A stretch of DNA of 42,110 nucleotides from Candidatus Melainabacteria bacterium (GTDB lineage Bacteria; Cyanobacteriota; Vampirovibrionia; Obscuribacterales; Obscuribacteraceae), in the NCBI GenBank assembly GCA_016212515.1, contig JACRFZ010000119.1, positions 1-42,110 on the forward strand. The letters run 5' to 3'. Shown piece by piece: positions 41,171 to 42,110 of the stretch; positions within the stretch are counted from its first letter, which is position 1; each line of letters starts with the position of its first letter. The notes beneath the pieces are model-generated. The model was not told the DNA's origin. It saw only the letters and a program-made list of their open reading frames with translations, and did not search any database. The translations under genes and the position numbers were made by a program.

Positions 41171-42110
41171 ATGCAAACCACAATTCGTTTCCAAAACTAT
41201 CACAGTACCGGCAAAGCTGAGATTCTCAGGGCACTTAGCTATTTTGCAGGTTTTGACAGACTAATCGATTGCGCGACAGTCAGACATCTGGATATCCTCA
41301 TTAAACTTCGTCTGCAGGATTATCCGGAGCACATGAAGCGCGTATTTGAATACTACGAACGAAACCTGAGAGAGAAAGAAGTAATTAAGTACTTCTCTTC
41401 GACCAAGAAGCTATCAATAGAGTTCCTAAGCAGGCTCCCAAATTCATCTTACGAGTCGTTCTTGGAGGAAGGAGATCGCGTATTCAGATACGAAACGCCT
41501 GATATAGTCGAATCAATACGCCAGTACAGATCTAGAATGGCCGCCATTGAAAAACTTTCGTTGAATCAAGAACTCGAGTTCCTAGTACATGAAATCTACG
41601 ATCTGTTCAGCAAGAAAAGAAAGGCGCTTATCAAAAAATGTAGCATTGACTTTAAGCCCATACTAGATGAAATTGATGCAAACGCAGCGAACCTACCAAA
41701 GGATTTTGTAGAGACTTGGGAACTGATTCACAGAGCGCAGTCATGGGAAGCGCAAAGAGAATGGATCGATGAGGAGAGACCTCTCTACCATAACGAACCA
41801 CTACCAGCAGTATTCAAAGTAAACAGGATGGAACCCGCTTCAATGTTTGTGGGGAGAACCTCAAGCAATGAGCAATTCTGGTCGAGAATAGCAGTTGTAC
41901 ATAGCTTTGATCAGACAATCTATCAATCTGTGAGAACTTGGTATGCCGTACTACACAGATTCAGTAGTGCCGGAGACCATATAGAGACTAGAATTAAAAA
42001 ACTCGGAACAAACATTGACGATGAGAAAACAATTGCCGTGCAAGCACAGTTTGAAATCGACAAGTTCGTTTCAGACCTTGGGCACACGCAGCTCGGTCCG
42101 ATTTTCATCA
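41171..42110 (+). CDS. Unknown helical protein, 3' end outside the window
   Basis: The frame is open from an ATG to the right edge: 313 codons and no stop. An in-frame TAG at 41141 sets the upstream limit, and this is the first ATG after it. The protein is hydrophilic, with charged helical stretches (KRVFEYYERNLREKEVIKYF, then LEFLVHEIYDLFSKKRKAL) and several Trp and Tyr. No signal peptide, membrane segment or motif was recognised. The base composition appears more AT-rich and the codons less GC-ending than in the neighbouring Rieske gene, a hint of a different origin. It is probably cytoplasmic. The ribosome binding site is weak. No function can be assigned. Confidence 0.7.
   Translation, partial: MQTTIRFQNYHSTGKAEILRALSYFAGFDRLIDCATVRHLDILIKLRLQDYPEHMKRVFEYYERNLREKEVIKYFSSTKKLSIEFLSRLPNSSYESFLEEGDRVFRYETPDIVESIRQYRSRMAAIEKLSLNQELEFLVHEIYDLFSKKRKALIKKCSIDFKPILDEIDANAANLPKDFVETWELIHRAQSWEAQREWIDEERPLYHNEPLPAVFKVNRMEPASMFVGRTSSNEQFWSRIAVVHSFDQTIYQSVRTWYAVLHRFSSAGDHIETRIKKLGTNIDDEKTIAVQAQFEIDKFVSDLGHTQLGPIFI

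Overview
This window comes from a bacterium with an outer membrane. It encodes lipid A enzymes (LpxC, LpxD), an Omp85/BamA with three POTRA domains, an OmpH/Skp chaperone and an apolipoprotein N-acyltransferase. The short Omp85, a Clp N-terminal domain very like cyanobacterial or Firmicutes ClpC, the efp-accB-accC order, many tetratricopeptide (TPR) proteins, REC-first histidine kinases and a Rieske protein fit the cyanobacterial side of the tree. A non-photosynthetic sister lineage (Melainabacteria/Vampirovibrionia, perhaps Obscuribacterales) is my best guess. That placement is inference from gene content, not a database match. No insertion sequence, phage gene, CRISPR array or rRNA was seen. 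One tRNA is present.

Layout. 1-6.5 kb: a secreted TPR protein cut by the left edge, a large soluble hybrid histidine kinase, then an Lnt-type N-acyltransferase flanked on both sides by two small paralogous secreted proteins sharing a Pro-Gly-Tyr-Ala-Gly motif. 6.6-12.6 kb: the least explained block. It holds a DUF1648-like membrane protein, a stand-alone Clp N-domain protein with a TPR-like tail, a 1034-residue protein with MORN-like N-terminal repeats, a 150-residue neighbour that may share a module with it, and a divergent membrane protein. 12.6-17.5 kb: an envelope cluster on the minus strand, bamA, ompH, lpxD, lpxC. 17.7-23.6 kb: aldehyde dehydrogenase, thymidylate kinase and several secreted or membrane proteins of unknown role. 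23.6-29.3 kb: housekeeping genes, efp-accB-accC plus a CAU-anticodon tRNA on the minus strand and valS on the plus strand.

29.3-37 kb: a Kelch-like lipoprotein, an APC-type permease followed closely by a REC-histidine kinase, a small unknown protein, a NarL-type regulator and a class A penicillin-binding protein. 37-42.1 kb: an RDD membrane protein, another secreted TPR protein, a Rieske iron-sulfur protein with no cytochrome b beside it, and a gene of unknown function running off the right edge.

Together the genes cover envelope building (LpxC/D, BamA, OmpH, Lnt, PBP), core metabolism and translation (AccB/C, EF-P, ValS, Tmk) and signalling. Several genes meet tail to tail with almost no space between stop codons. 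Start codons were moved from the longest reading frame where a ribosome binding site or signal peptide argued for it. Several small secreted proteins have uncertain starts.
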